Of a stretch of 64,000 nucleotides of DNA, positions 7,638 to 15,317 are shown in pieces. The DNA lies in assembly GCA_036985755.1 (NCBI GenBank), contig BTQG01000001.1, forward strand, positions 1 through 64,000. The letters are read 5' to 3'. Below the pieces are notes generated by a model, which did no database searches, was not told the DNA's origin, and worked only from the letters and a program-made list of their open reading frames with translations. A program made the position numbers and the translations under genes. The DNA is from JACZST01 sp036985755. Lineage in GTDB: Bacteria > Actinomycetota > Acidimicrobiia > Spongiisociales > UBA5794. The number at the start of each line of letters is the position of its first letter. Position 1 is the first letter of the stretch.

Positions 7638-8787
7638 CGCGCCCCGCCACCTGCTGGACGTCCTTGTCGCCGCGGCCGGACAGGACGAGGGCGACGGTCT
7701 TGCCACGCAGCGTTTCGGCGTTGTCCACCACCCAGGCGAGGGCATGGGCGGGCTCGAGCGCAGGGATGATCCCCTCGGTGCGGGACAGCAGATGGAAAGC
7801 CGCCACCGCCTGCGCGTCGGTCATCGCCTCGTATTCGACGGCGCCGGAGTCGCGAAAGAAGGCGTGCTCGGGCCCGACACCCGGGTAGTCGAGGCCGGCG
7901 CTCACCGAGTGCGCCTCGCGTACCTGGCCCGACTCGTCCTGGAGCAGGTAGGTATACGAGCCATGGAGCACACCGGGCGACCCCGCCGACAACGAGGCCC
8001 CGTGTTTGCCGGTGTCTATCCCATAGCCGGCGGCTTCGACACCTACCAGGCGCACGTCCGGATCCCCGACGTAGGCGGTGAACGCCCCGATGCTGTTCGA
8101 GCCTCCGCCCACACATGCGACCACCACATCCGGGTCCTTCAACTGGGCTCGCATCTCCTCGCCGATCACACGCTGGAACTGTCGAACCATCCACGGGAAC
8201 GGGTGTGGGCCCACCACCGAGCCGATGATGTAGTGGGTGTTGTGTACCGAGGCCACCCAGTCACGCAGTGCCTCGGAGACCGCTTCCTTGAGGGTGGCCG
8301 CACCGACGTCGACCGGCACCACCTCGGCACCGAGCAGATCCATGCGGTAGACGTTCAACGCCTGACGTTCGATGTCCTTGGATCCCATATACACGACGCA
8401 ATCCAGGCCGAGCAGCGCACACGCGGTTGCGGTCGCAACCCCGTGCTGGCCGGCTCCGGTTTCGGCGATCACCCTCCGTTTCCCCATGCGTCGGGTCAGC
8501 AGTGCCTGGCCCATGGTGTTGTTGATCTTGTGGGCGCCGGTGTGGGCGAGGTCTTCGCGCTTCAGCCACAGGTCGAGCCCGAGTTGCTCGGAGAGCCTGG
8601 CGGCGTGATACACCGGCGTCGGCCGTCCGACATAACTCGACAACAAACCATCGAGCTCGGATCGAAAGGCCTCGTCCGACCACGCCTCGGTGAAGGCAGC
8701 CTCGAGCTCATCGAGGGCCGAGAACAACGTCTCCGGGGCGAAACGGCCGCCGTACTCGCCGAACCGCCCGGACTCGTCGGGAGTCAT
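7630..8787 (-). CDS. trpB: Tryptophan synthase beta chain
   Basis: This PLP enzyme joins indole and serine to make tryptophan. The 385-residue protein shows the FGEYGGRFAPETL N-terminus, the PLP lysine in HTGAHKINN (Lys87), ETGAGQHG and the phosphate loop GGGSNSIG. These features put it in the TrpB1 class that pairs with TrpA. The start ATG overlaps the trpF stop (ATGA at 8784-8787), and its own stop overlaps trpA. Confidence 0.96.
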   Translation of the reverse strand: MTPDESGRFGEYGGRFAPETLFSALDELEAAFTEAWSDEAFRSELDGLLSSYVGRPTPVYHAARLSEQLGLDLWLKREDLAHTGAHKINNTMGQALLTRRMGKRRVIAETGAGQHGVATATACALLGLDCVVYMGSKDIERQALNVYRMDLLGAEVVPVDVGAATLKEAVSEALRDWVASVHNTHYIIGSVVGPHPFPWMVRQFQRVIGEEMRAQLKDPDVVVACVGGGSNSIGAFTAYVGDPDVRLVGVEAAGYGIDTGKHGASLSAGSPGVLHGSYTYLLQDESGQVREAHSVSAGLDYPGVGPEHAFFRDSGAVEYEAMTDAQAVAAFHLLSRTEGIIPALEPAHALAWVVDNAETLRGKTVALVLSGRGDKDVQQVAGRDG

Positions 8788-9395
8788 GCCCGTTTCGCCT
8801 CCTCGATGAAAGCGGCGACCCGTACCGGGTCCTTTACCCCCGGCGCCGACTCCAGCCCGCTGGAGGCGTCGACACCCCAGGGACCGACCTGGTCGATCGC
8901 CGTTCTGATGTTGTCGGGGCTCAGACCCCCGGCGAGCACAAAGGGCCGGTCGATGGCTCCTGTCGTTTCCCAGTCGAAGGGGACACCGCTGCCGCCGAGG
9001 CTGGTGGCACCGGCAGAATCGAGCAGAGGGATCTGGCCTCGAGGCACGGTCGCCGGGTCCGGTTCCGGTGGCTCGGTGCTCATCGCCACCGGACGCAGCA
9101 CGAACCAACCCGTGGCAACTCCCGCCGCCGCCGCTGGCGCCGCGTGCCGACCGTGGGCCTGTATCCCGTCCGCCCCCGTCGTCGCGACCGCAGCTGCGAT
9201 CTCGCCCGGCTCCATGTTGGAAGTGACCAGGATGCGCAGCGCAGGCACACCATCCATCAGCGAGGCGGCGCGATGGATCGATACCCGTCGGGGGGAACCC
9301 TCGGCGAGCACGAAGCCGACGGCGTCGGTGCCTGCCTCCACGGCCGCCGCCACATCGCGCTCTTCGGATAGACCACACACTTTGACCCAGATCAC
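8784..9395 (-). CDS. trpF: Phosphoribosylanthranilate isomerase
   Basis: It performs the Amadori rearrangement of phosphoribosylanthranilate. The 203-residue barrel begins MIWVKVCGLS with the catalytic Cys7, has GFVLAEGSPRRVS, and LLDSAG supplies the catalytic Asp. Near the end, FVLAGGLSPDNI and VDASSGLESAPGVKD match the phosphate-binding end of TrpF. The GTG start (9393-9395) overlaps the trpC stop (GTGA). Many actinobacteria lack trpF and rely on PriA, so a dedicated gene is informative. Confidence 0.93.
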   Translation of the reverse strand: MIWVKVCGLSEERDVAAAVEAGTDAVGFVLAEGSPRRVSIHRAASLMDGVPALRILVTSNMEPGEIAAAVATTGADGIQAHGRHAAPAAAAGVATGWFVLRPVAMSTEPPEPDPATVPRGQIPLLDSAGATSLGGSGVPFDWETTGAIDRPFVLAGGLSPDNIRTAIDQVGPWGVDASSGLESAPGVKDPVRVAAFIEEAKRA

Positions 9396-10153
9396 GAAAC
9401 GACCAGTGTCTGCAGCAGCGCCTCGGGGTCCGCCGCCGTCACCAGCGCCTCGCCGACGAGGATCGCGTCGTACCCTGCCGCCCACATCCGTGCGGCACCC
9501 TCTGGATCCGACACGCCGCTCTCTGCGACCGTCACCACACCGGGCCGGCGAATCATCGGCGCCACCGACTCGGCAACGGCCAGATCCGTGGTGAACGAGA
9601 CGAGATCTCGATTGTTGACTCCGACGATCCGGGCGCCTGCGCCGAGCGCCAGCTCCGCTTCTGTGGTGTCGTGTACCTCGACGAGGGCATCGACACCGGC
9701 TGCGGCGGCCTCCGGCAACATCGTGGCCAGCCCCTGCTCCCCGAGTATGGAGACGATCAGCAGCACCGCGTCCGCTCCGGCCGCCCTGGATTCCCAGATC
9801 TGGGCGGGATCGAGCAGGAAGTCCTTGCGCAGTACCGGGAGATCGATCGCCGACCGGACCGTCATCAGATCGTCCAGCGAGCCGTCGAAATGGGCGGATT
9901 CGGTGAGCACGCTCACCGCGGCTGCGCCCGCTGCCTCATACCGCTTGGCCTGAGCGGCGGCGTCGAGACCGGGTGCCAGCACTCCGCGCGACGGCGACCG
10001 GCGCTTGATCTCGGCAATGAGCTTGCCGCCGCTCACCGCATCGCCGAAGCTCCTCGCCTCCGGCGCCGAGGCAGCTTCCGAGCGAAACTCGGTCGCCCGC
10101 GAACGAGCGGTCTCGGCCCGAGCCTCGGCGTCGGCGAGGATCTGTTTCAACAT
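9392..10153 (-). CDS. trpC: Indole-3-glycerol phosphate synthase
   Basis: This 253-residue TIM barrel closes the indole ring. Visible motifs are LIAEIKRRSPSRG (Lys50), LTESAHFDGSLDDL, VLRKDFLLD (second catalytic Lys), VEVHDTTEAELA, VGVNNRDL and VAESGVS. The ATG at 10151-10153 gives the usual N-terminal helix; the upstream ribosome site is weak. The stop overlaps the trpF start. The cytochrome c gene ends 37 bp upstream. Confidence 0.94.
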   Translation of the reverse strand: MLKQILADAEARAETARSRATEFRSEAASAPEARSFGDAVSGGKLIAEIKRRSPSRGVLAPGLDAAAQAKRYEAAGAAAVSVLTESAHFDGSLDDLMTVRSAIDLPVLRKDFLLDPAQIWESRAAGADAVLLIVSILGEQGLATMLPEAAAAGVDALVEVHDTTEAELALGAGARIVGVNNRDLVSFTTDLAVAESVAPMIRRPGVVTVAESGVSDPEGAARMWAAGYDAILVGEALVTAADPEALLQTLVVS

Positions 10154-10190
10154 GAGGGAACAGTACTCAGGCCAGTCGAACTGGGAACCG

Positions 10191-10514
10191 CTACTCCCCT
10201 CCCGCCCCGCGCTGTCGCAGGCGGAGATAGCCCACCAGGCTCTCGATCTGCTCTTTGCTGAGTTGAGAGTCGAATCCCGGCATCGCCCCCGGTCCCACTT
10301 CGATGACGCCGGCCAGCTGCCCGTCCGATAGGCCGATATCGGCGTTCGAACCGGTGTCGATGGGTGGGCCCAGCCCTCCGGAGAGATCGGCCCCATGGCA
10401 ACCGGCGCAGCCGGCGCCATAGAGCTGCTCGCCCTGTTTCCCTTCCAACCGGTCACTGCACGCTGCGATCAGCAGAGCGGCCAGCAGGACGGGGATCAGC
10501 GCGCCACGTTTCAC
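10191..10514 (-). CDS. Small cytochrome c, predicted lipoprotein
   Basis: This 107-residue protein has a lipoprotein signal peptide with lipobox LIAAC (Cys19), a haem site CAGCH (Cys36, Cys39, His40) and a likely axial Met in GAMPGF (Met78). It resembles small mono-haem electron-transfer cytochromes, anchored outside the membrane. It starts at GTG 10514, 7 bp after the trpE stop, and precedes trpC, so it is embedded in the tryptophan operon. The cytochrome c maturation gene ccdA lies just upstream of trpE on the same strand. The electron partner is unknown. Confidence 0.85.
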   Translation of the reverse strand: MKRGALIPVLLAALLIAACSDRLEGKQGEQLYGAGCAGCHGADLSGGLGPPIDTGSNADIGLSDGQLAGVIEVGPGAMPGFDSQLSKEQIESLVGYLRLRQRGAGGE

Positions 10515-10521
10515 CGGGTGA

Positions 10522-12006
10522 TCACAGCTCCGGTGCGGCGGCGATCGCCGTCAACACCGCGGTCGCCTTGGCCACACATTCGCGATACTCCGAGGCCGGG
10601 TCACTGTCGGCGACGATCCCGGCCCCCGCTTGTACCCAGGCACGTTTGCCGTCGGCGATCATCGTTCGCAGCCCGATCGCGGTGTCGATGTTCCCTGAGA
10701 AGTCGAGATAGCCGATGGCACCGGCATACGGGCCCCGCCGCGTCGTCTCCAACTCGTCGACGATCTCCATCGCCCGCACCTTTGGGGCCCCGCTGACCGT
10801 TCCGTGCGGGAAGGTTGCCCTGAGAACGTCCACCGCACTCACCCCCTCCCTCAGCCGACCCGACACCCCAGAGACGATGTGCATGACGTGGGAGTACCGC
10901 TCGATCACCATCAGCTCATCGACCGACACCGTCGCGTAGTCACACACCCTGCCCAGATCGTTGCGAGCCAGATCCACCAGCATCACGTGTTCCGCCCGTT
11001 CCTTGTCGTCTGAGAGCAGGTCGGCCTCCACTCGGCGGTCCTCCTCGGGGTCGAGGCTTCTCGGCCGGGTCCCTGCAATCGGCCGACTGAACACCACACC
11101 GTCGCGCACCCGCGTCATCAGCTCCGGTGAGGATCCGGCGATCGACATCGTGCCGTGACGGAAGAAGTACATGAAGGGTGAGGGGTTGACCAGGCGAAGG
11201 GCGCGATACACGGCAAAGGCGTCGCCGCTGAAATCGACGGTGAACCTGACCGAAGGCACGATCTGGAAGGCGTCGCCGGCCTCGATGTAGTCAATAGCGG
11301 TCCGCACCGCGGCCTCGAATTCAGCCTGGTCGATGTTTGCTTCAGCCTCGTCGGGCGCCTCGAACGCGGGACGGGGGACGGCACCGGGCACCGGCGTCGA
11401 GGCCAGCCGCGCCGCGTCTTGTGCCAACGCGGTGATCGCATCGCGGTATTGCTGCGGTGGGTCGTCACCAACAAAGACGTTGCGGATGAGAATCACCGAG
11501 TCGCGCAACGAGTCGATAGCGGCCATCCCGCCGGTGAACTGCCATACCATCTCGGGCAACGAGCGGTCGTCCATCGGCCCATCTGGCAGGTCCTCGACGT
11601 ACCGCACCATGTCATATGCGAGGTAGCCGACGGCACCACCGTGCAGCGGTGGGGGCGCAGGACCCAGGCCGGCGGCGACACCGTCGGGAGCGCTGAAGCG
11701 TTGCATCAGGTCGTCGAGCACGGTCAGTGGGTCGCCATCGATGAGCTCCAGATCGGCGCCTTCGACGCGGGTCATGCCATCGTCGGCGATCAGCGTGAAC
11801 GCCGCGTCCCACCCCACGAACGACCACCGCGCCCAATGCTCCCCTTTCTCCACCGACTCGAGCAGAAACCCGGCCCCGTCACCGACCAGCTTCTCGAACA
11901 CCGAGACCGGCGTATCCCTGTCGGCGAGCACCTCGAGCGCAACAGGGACCACCGAATAGTCGGAGGCCAGGTCGACAAAATCGTCTTCGCTCAGGGAAAA
12001 CCTCAT
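10522..12006 (-). CDS. trpE: Anthranilate synthase component I
   Basis: It makes anthranilate from chorismate with ammonia from a TrpG partner, which is not in this window. The 494-residue protein has the N-terminal LLESVEKGEHWARWSFVG element used for feedback binding of tryptophan. The C-terminal chorismate-binding motifs are PIAGTRPRS, LVDLARNDLGRV, HIVSGVSGRL and FPHGTVSGAPKVRAMEI. TAGTCT (12013-12018, minus strand) ends 6 bp before the ATG and no ribosome site is visible, so the message is probably leaderless. No Trp-rich leader peptide was found. Confidence 0.95.
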   Translation of the reverse strand: MRFSLSEDDFVDLASDYSVVPVALEVLADRDTPVSVFEKLVGDGAGFLLESVEKGEHWARWSFVGWDAAFTLIADDGMTRVEGADLELIDGDPLTVLDDLMQRFSAPDGVAAGLGPAPPPLHGGAVGYLAYDMVRYVEDLPDGPMDDRSLPEMVWQFTGGMAAIDSLRDSVILIRNVFVGDDPPQQYRDAITALAQDAARLASTPVPGAVPRPAFEAPDEAEANIDQAEFEAAVRTAIDYIEAGDAFQIVPSVRFTVDFSGDAFAVYRALRLVNPSPFMYFFRHGTMSIAGSSPELMTRVRDGVVFSRPIAGTRPRSLDPEEDRRVEADLLSDDKERAEHVMLVDLARNDLGRVCDYATVSVDELMVIERYSHVMHIVSGVSGRLREGVSAVDVLRATFPHGTVSGAPKVRAMEIVDELETTRRGPYAGAIGYLDFSGNIDTAIGLRTMIADGKRAWVQAGAGIVADSDPASEYRECVAKATAVLTAIAAAPEL

Positions 12007-12031
12007 CGAGCGAGACTAGTAAGCGAGACCA

Positions 12032-12050
12032 GTGACCAGTTCCCGGTCAC
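12032..12050. repeat. Small hairpin between ccdA and trpE
   Basis: GTGACC at 12032-12037 pairs with GGTCAC at 12045-12050 across 7 bases. No T tract follows on the minus strand, so it is not a clear terminator. CTTGCGACTTGCGACTCC next to it (about 12054-12071) resembles the right arm of the repeat at 48147-48254. Confidence 0.4.
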
Positions 12051-12079
12051 AGTTTCTTCCTGCTTGCGACTTGCGACTC

Positions 12080-12826
12080 CTACGAAGTCGTCAGGCGGTC
12101 GAGGCCGATGCTGTCGAGCAACTCGAAGAAGAAATTGGACAGCGCGCCGAGGCGACCGGTGACCATCACCACTCCGAAGGCTACGAGCAGCAGTCCCGAT
12201 ACAACGGTGATCGGCGTCAGGTATCGCCTGATCCAGTCAAACGCAGAGAAGGCCTTGGCCAGCAACAGCGAGGTCAGCAGGAACGGGATCCCGAGCCCGA
12301 GTGAGTAGAAGAGCAGCACCGTCATCCCCTCCCCTACCGTATCCCTCGCTGCCCCCAGGGCCAGCGCTGAAGCGAGGAAGGGCCCGATGCACGGGGTCCA
12401 GCCGAAGGCAAACGCCGCTCCCATCACGGGAGGGCCGAAATAGCCCAGCGTCTGCGCACCGTGGGCTTCGACGCGCCGTTCCCTCATCATCGGCAGCAGC
12501 AGCGACGGCGACCACACGGCGGTGACGGCGATGAACAGACCCATGCCGATGATCACCCAGCCGGCTACCTGGGTGAAGATCTGCCGGTTCAGGAACGCCG
12601 ACAGCGAGGTAGCCGTAGCCCCAAGCGCAACGAACACGGCGCTGAACCCGAACACGAACAGCGCCGTCATGCCCACCACCTTCTTCATCGATGCCTCGCC
12701 CGTCGACAACTCCTGGAGCGAGTACCCCGACATCAGCGACATGTATCCCGGCAGCAGCGGCAGGACGCAGGGGGACAAGAAGGAGGCAGCGCCTGCGAGC
12801 GCGGCTGCAATGAGTGAGAATTCCAC
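12080..12826 (-). CDS. ccdA: CcdA-type cytochrome c biogenesis membrane protein
   Basis: It carries reducing equivalents across the membrane to apocytochrome thiols. The 248-residue protein has about six membrane helices and the two conserved cysteine motifs, SFLSPCVLPLLPGY (Cys20) and FGWTPCIGP (Cys146). GTG 12826 is chosen because GGAGGACTG directly precedes it. It lies 5' of trpE and the cytochrome c lipoprotein gene on the same strand, so the two cytochrome-related genes flank trpE. Confidence 0.9.
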   Translation of the reverse strand: MEFSLIAAALAGAASFLSPCVLPLLPGYMSLMSGYSLQELSTGEASMKKVVGMTALFVFGFSAVFVALGATATSLSAFLNRQIFTQVAGWVIIGMGLFIAVTAVWSPSLLLPMMRERRVEAHGAQTLGYFGPPVMGAAFAFGWTPCIGPFLASALALGAARDTVGEGMTVLLFYSLGLGIPFLLTSLLLAKAFSAFDWIRRYLTPITVVSGLLLVAFGVVMVTGRLGALSNFFFELLDSIGLDRLTTS

Positions 12827-12897
12827 CAGTCCTCCGGATCGACCGTGGACGTAAACGGTAGCGGCGTCGCTGATGTTCCCGACGACGGTAGGCTCCC

Positions 12898-14169
12898 GTG
12901 GTTCCGTCACCGCTTTTCGGCTCGCCTATGGCATTACCAAAATTTCTCAGCCCGACCGAGACATTCGCCGTCAGCGACCGGCGCATCGTGTTCCTGCTCG
13001 GGGTCGTTGCTTTCGTCGCCGGTTACTCCGGCGCGCAGATGGCCCACACCCTCCCTTTTGCAAGGCTTTCTCTCGATCTGACCGAAGGCACGATGGCTCT
13101 GGTGTTCGCCGGGGTGCGCGCCGCCTCGCTGCTCGGGGTCGGGTTCTCGATCGTCGCCGACCGGCGGGGGAGAAAACGCCCCCTGATCGGCGCCTACGCG
13201 TTGTTAGCAGCCGGAAGTTTGCTCACCGCATTCGTGCCCATTCCCGTCGTCTACATCGTCGCCCAATCCGGAGTCCGCATCGGCGTCGTCGCCATTGCCG
13301 CGCTCGGGATGGTGCTGCTGGCCGAGGAGTTGACCCCCGGGTTGCGCGGCTACGGCATGGGGCTGTACGGGTTGGCCGGGTCGCTCGGTGTCGGCACCGG
13401 CCTCCTGCTCCTCCCCTTGGCCGAGCGCGCCGATGAGGCGTGGCGCATTCTGTTTGCCCTTGCCGGGTTGAGTCTGCTGGCCATCCCCTTGCTGTTGAGG
13501 TTCCTGCCGGAGAGCAGGGCGTTCCGCACCGGTCCGGCGATCTCATTCGTGAGCGCCCTGCGCATCGGGCTCTGGAAACATTTCTGGCCGCTGGCAGGCG
13601 TGTCGTTTTTTGTGGCTGCCTTCGCTTCGCCGGCTTTCGACTTCGTCCTGGAACGGTTGATCAACGATCTGCAATGGCAGGCTGGAGCCGCCAGGTTCCT
13701 GCTGATCGTCGCCAGCGGACTCGGCACGGTTGGTTTGCTGGTTGGAGGACGAGCAGCCGACCGGGTCGGCAGGCGACCGACGGCGGTCGCCGCCATCATC
13801 ATCGGGGTGGTTGGGGGCCTCGGTTTCTATCTGCTCGACAGCGGCTGGTTCCTTGCCGTCTCGGTGTTTCTGGCGACATTCGGCGCCACCATGTTGACCC
13901 CTGCCCTTGGTGCGATGCGGGCCGAGCTGTTCCCGACCAGGGTGCGAGCCACCGCCGCAGGCTGGATCACCAATGTCGCCATTGTCGGGAGCATCAGCGG
14001 GTTCCTGGTTGCAGGCCTGCTCATCGACAGAGTCGGGCTGCCAACCACGATCGCCATCCTCGGCAGCGGCGTGATTGTCGCGGTGTTGCTCACCCTGCAG
14101 CTACCGGAGACCAAGGGTATGGACATCGTCAAGACCCGCCGCCGCGGGACGCCTGCCGCCTCCTCTTAG
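12898..14169 (+). CDS. MFS transporter
   Basis: This 423-residue protein has about 12 membrane helices in two halves. VADRRGRKRPLIGAY and GRAADRVGRRPTAV are the D-R-x-G-R-R/K-type cytoplasmic loops of the major facilitator superfamily, and PTRVRATAAGW is like the sugar-porter or metabolite:H+ symporter branch. The substrate cannot be told. The start is uncertain: GTG 12898 is listed, ATG 12928 is also possible, and neither has a ribosome site. The stop overlaps the convergent nth stop. Confidence 0.85.
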   Translation: MVPSPLFGSPMALPKFLSPTETFAVSDRRIVFLLGVVAFVAGYSGAQMAHTLPFARLSLDLTEGTMALVFAGVRAASLLGVGFSIVADRRGRKRPLIGAYALLAAGSLLTAFVPIPVVYIVAQSGVRIGVVAIAALGMVLLAEELTPGLRGYGMGLYGLAGSLGVGTGLLLLPLAERADEAWRILFALAGLSLLAIPLLLRFLPESRAFRTGPAISFVSALRIGLWKHFWPLAGVSFFVAAFASPAFDFVLERLINDLQWQAGAARFLLIVASGLGTVGLLVGGRAADRVGRRPTAVAAIIIGVVGGLGFYLLDSGWFLAVSVFLATFGATMLTPALGAMRAELFPTRVRATAAGWITNVAIVGSISGFLVAGLLIDRVGLPTTIAILGSGVIVAVLLTLQLPETKGMDIVKTRRRGTPAASS

Positions 14170-14843
14170 GAGTCGGTGGGCTCCGGGGCGGGTGTTTTGT
14201 CAGGGTACGGGCATACGTCGGCGAGCGGGCACTGCCAACACCTCGGGTGCCGCGCCATGCACACCTCGCGTCCGAACTGGATGAACCGCATCGAGATCGC
14301 GCCCCAATCCTCCTCCGGGTACAGATCGCGAAGGGCGAACTCGATCTTCTCTGGTGCACCCGTCGACACCAGCCCGAGTCGGTTCGACACCCGATTCACG
14401 TGGGTGTCCACGGCAATGGCCGGCACACCGAACGCCTCGGCAAGGACCACGCTCGCCGTCTTGCGCCCGACGCCGCGCAGCGTGATCAGCTCGTCGAGGT
14501 CGCCGGGAACCACCCCGTCGTAGCGGTCGACCAGATCCGCAGAAAGGGCGATGATCGACGCGGTCTTCTGTCGAAAGAACCCGGTCGAGTACACGACATC
14601 CTCGACCTTCTCGGGATCGGCCCCCGCCAAATCGTCAACCGTCGGCCACCGTCGATACAACTCGGGCGTCACCGCGTTCACGTTGTCGTCGGTGGTCTGG
14701 GCGGAAAGAACGGTTGCGACCAGGAGCTGCCACGCATCGACATAGCGCAGCGCCGTTCCCATCTCGGGATAACGCTCCCGCAGGCGATCGAGCACGAGAT
14801 GGGCGCGATGTTGTTGCTCGGCGGCTGTGGATTTACCCGGCAT
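14166..14843 (-). CDS. nth: Endonuclease III (DNA glycosylase/AP lyase)
   Basis: It removes oxidised pyrimidines in base excision repair. The 225-residue protein has the helix-hairpin-helix LRGVGRKTASVV with catalytic Lys128, catalytic Asp146 in VDTHVNRVSNRLG, and a C-terminal 4Fe-4S site with spacing C-x6-C-x2-C-x5-C (Cys195, 202, 205, 211). It starts at ATG 14843 and its stop overlaps the convergent transporter gene by 4 bp. Confidence 0.95.
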   Translation of the reverse strand: MPGKSTAAEQQHRAHLVLDRLRERYPEMGTALRYVDAWQLLVATVLSAQTTDDNVNAVTPELYRRWPTVDDLAGADPEKVEDVVYSTGFFRQKTASIIALSADLVDRYDGVVPGDLDELITLRGVGRKTASVVLAEAFGVPAIAVDTHVNRVSNRLGLVSTGAPEKIEFALRDLYPEEDWGAISMRFIQFGREVCMARHPRCWQCPLADVCPYPDKTPAPEPTDS

Positions 14844-14859
14844 GGATGGCGAAGCTTAC

Positions 14860-14956
14860 GAGGCGCGAGTCGCCAGTCGCGAGTCGAAGCCCCACCGTGA
14901 TGATCGTTGCTGGGGACTGACGACTGATGGCTGAGGACTCGGGTACTTGGTACCGG
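14860..14956. repeat. Short-word repeat between nth and a small membrane-protein gene
   Basis: AGTCGCCAGTCGCGAGTCG on the left is answered by GGACTGACGACTGATGGCTGAGGACTCGG on the right, the same bipartite plan as the blocks at 1521, 3561, 57487 and 58233. It lies directly 3' of the minus-strand gene at 14957. Confidence 0.55.
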
Positions 14957-15244
14957 CTACTTGGTGCCGACCAACTGGTACTTGTTCCTCGATCCCCTGA
15001 GGCGTCGGATCCCTGCCCCGCACAGTCCGATTCCTCCGATAGCGACGAACAGAGCGACGAGAAGGATTCCAAACAGCTCGACGCCGGTGAAATACCCCGG
15101 TTCACACCTGGCGAGCCCGCGCGGGCACAACCCCAATGCCGTGCCGCCGGATGCCAGATCGAATACGAGGAATAGCGGCACCGCGGCGACGGCGGCGACG
15201 ACCGCGAGCAGGATTACCTGGATGGATCTCAGCAGGATGACCAC
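14957..15244 (-). CDS. Small two-helix membrane protein, unknown function
   Basis: This 95-residue protein has membrane helices at about residues 5-30 and 56-80, a short loop with two cysteines (LCPRGLARCEPGYF) and a basic C-terminal tail. GTG 15244 is the likely start. It is divergent from the ThyX-like gene and lies beside nth. I do not recognise a family; membrane topology and codon bias support a real gene. Confidence 0.55.
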   Translation of the reverse strand: MVILLRSIQVILLAVVAAVAAVPLFLVFDLASGGTALGLCPRGLARCEPGYFTGVELFGILLVALFVAIGGIGLCGAGIRRLRGSRNKYQLVGTK

Positions 15245-15317
15245 GCGGCGCAGGGTACTCCTACAGACAGCTTGCCATGCTGCTACGGTCTTGAATCACA
15301 CCAATGTCATTCGTCCC

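Noticed and set aside
7504..9594. Long plus-strand open frame opposite trpA-trpB-trpF
   Set aside because: It is a shadow of high-G+C codons on the other strand. The translation is Arg/His/Gly-rich with no domain, while the minus strand carries complete catalytic motifs.
12007..12079. Tryptophan leader peptide or attenuator before trpE
   Set aside because: No short frame with Trp codons and no terminator with a T tract was found; the trpE start looks leaderless.
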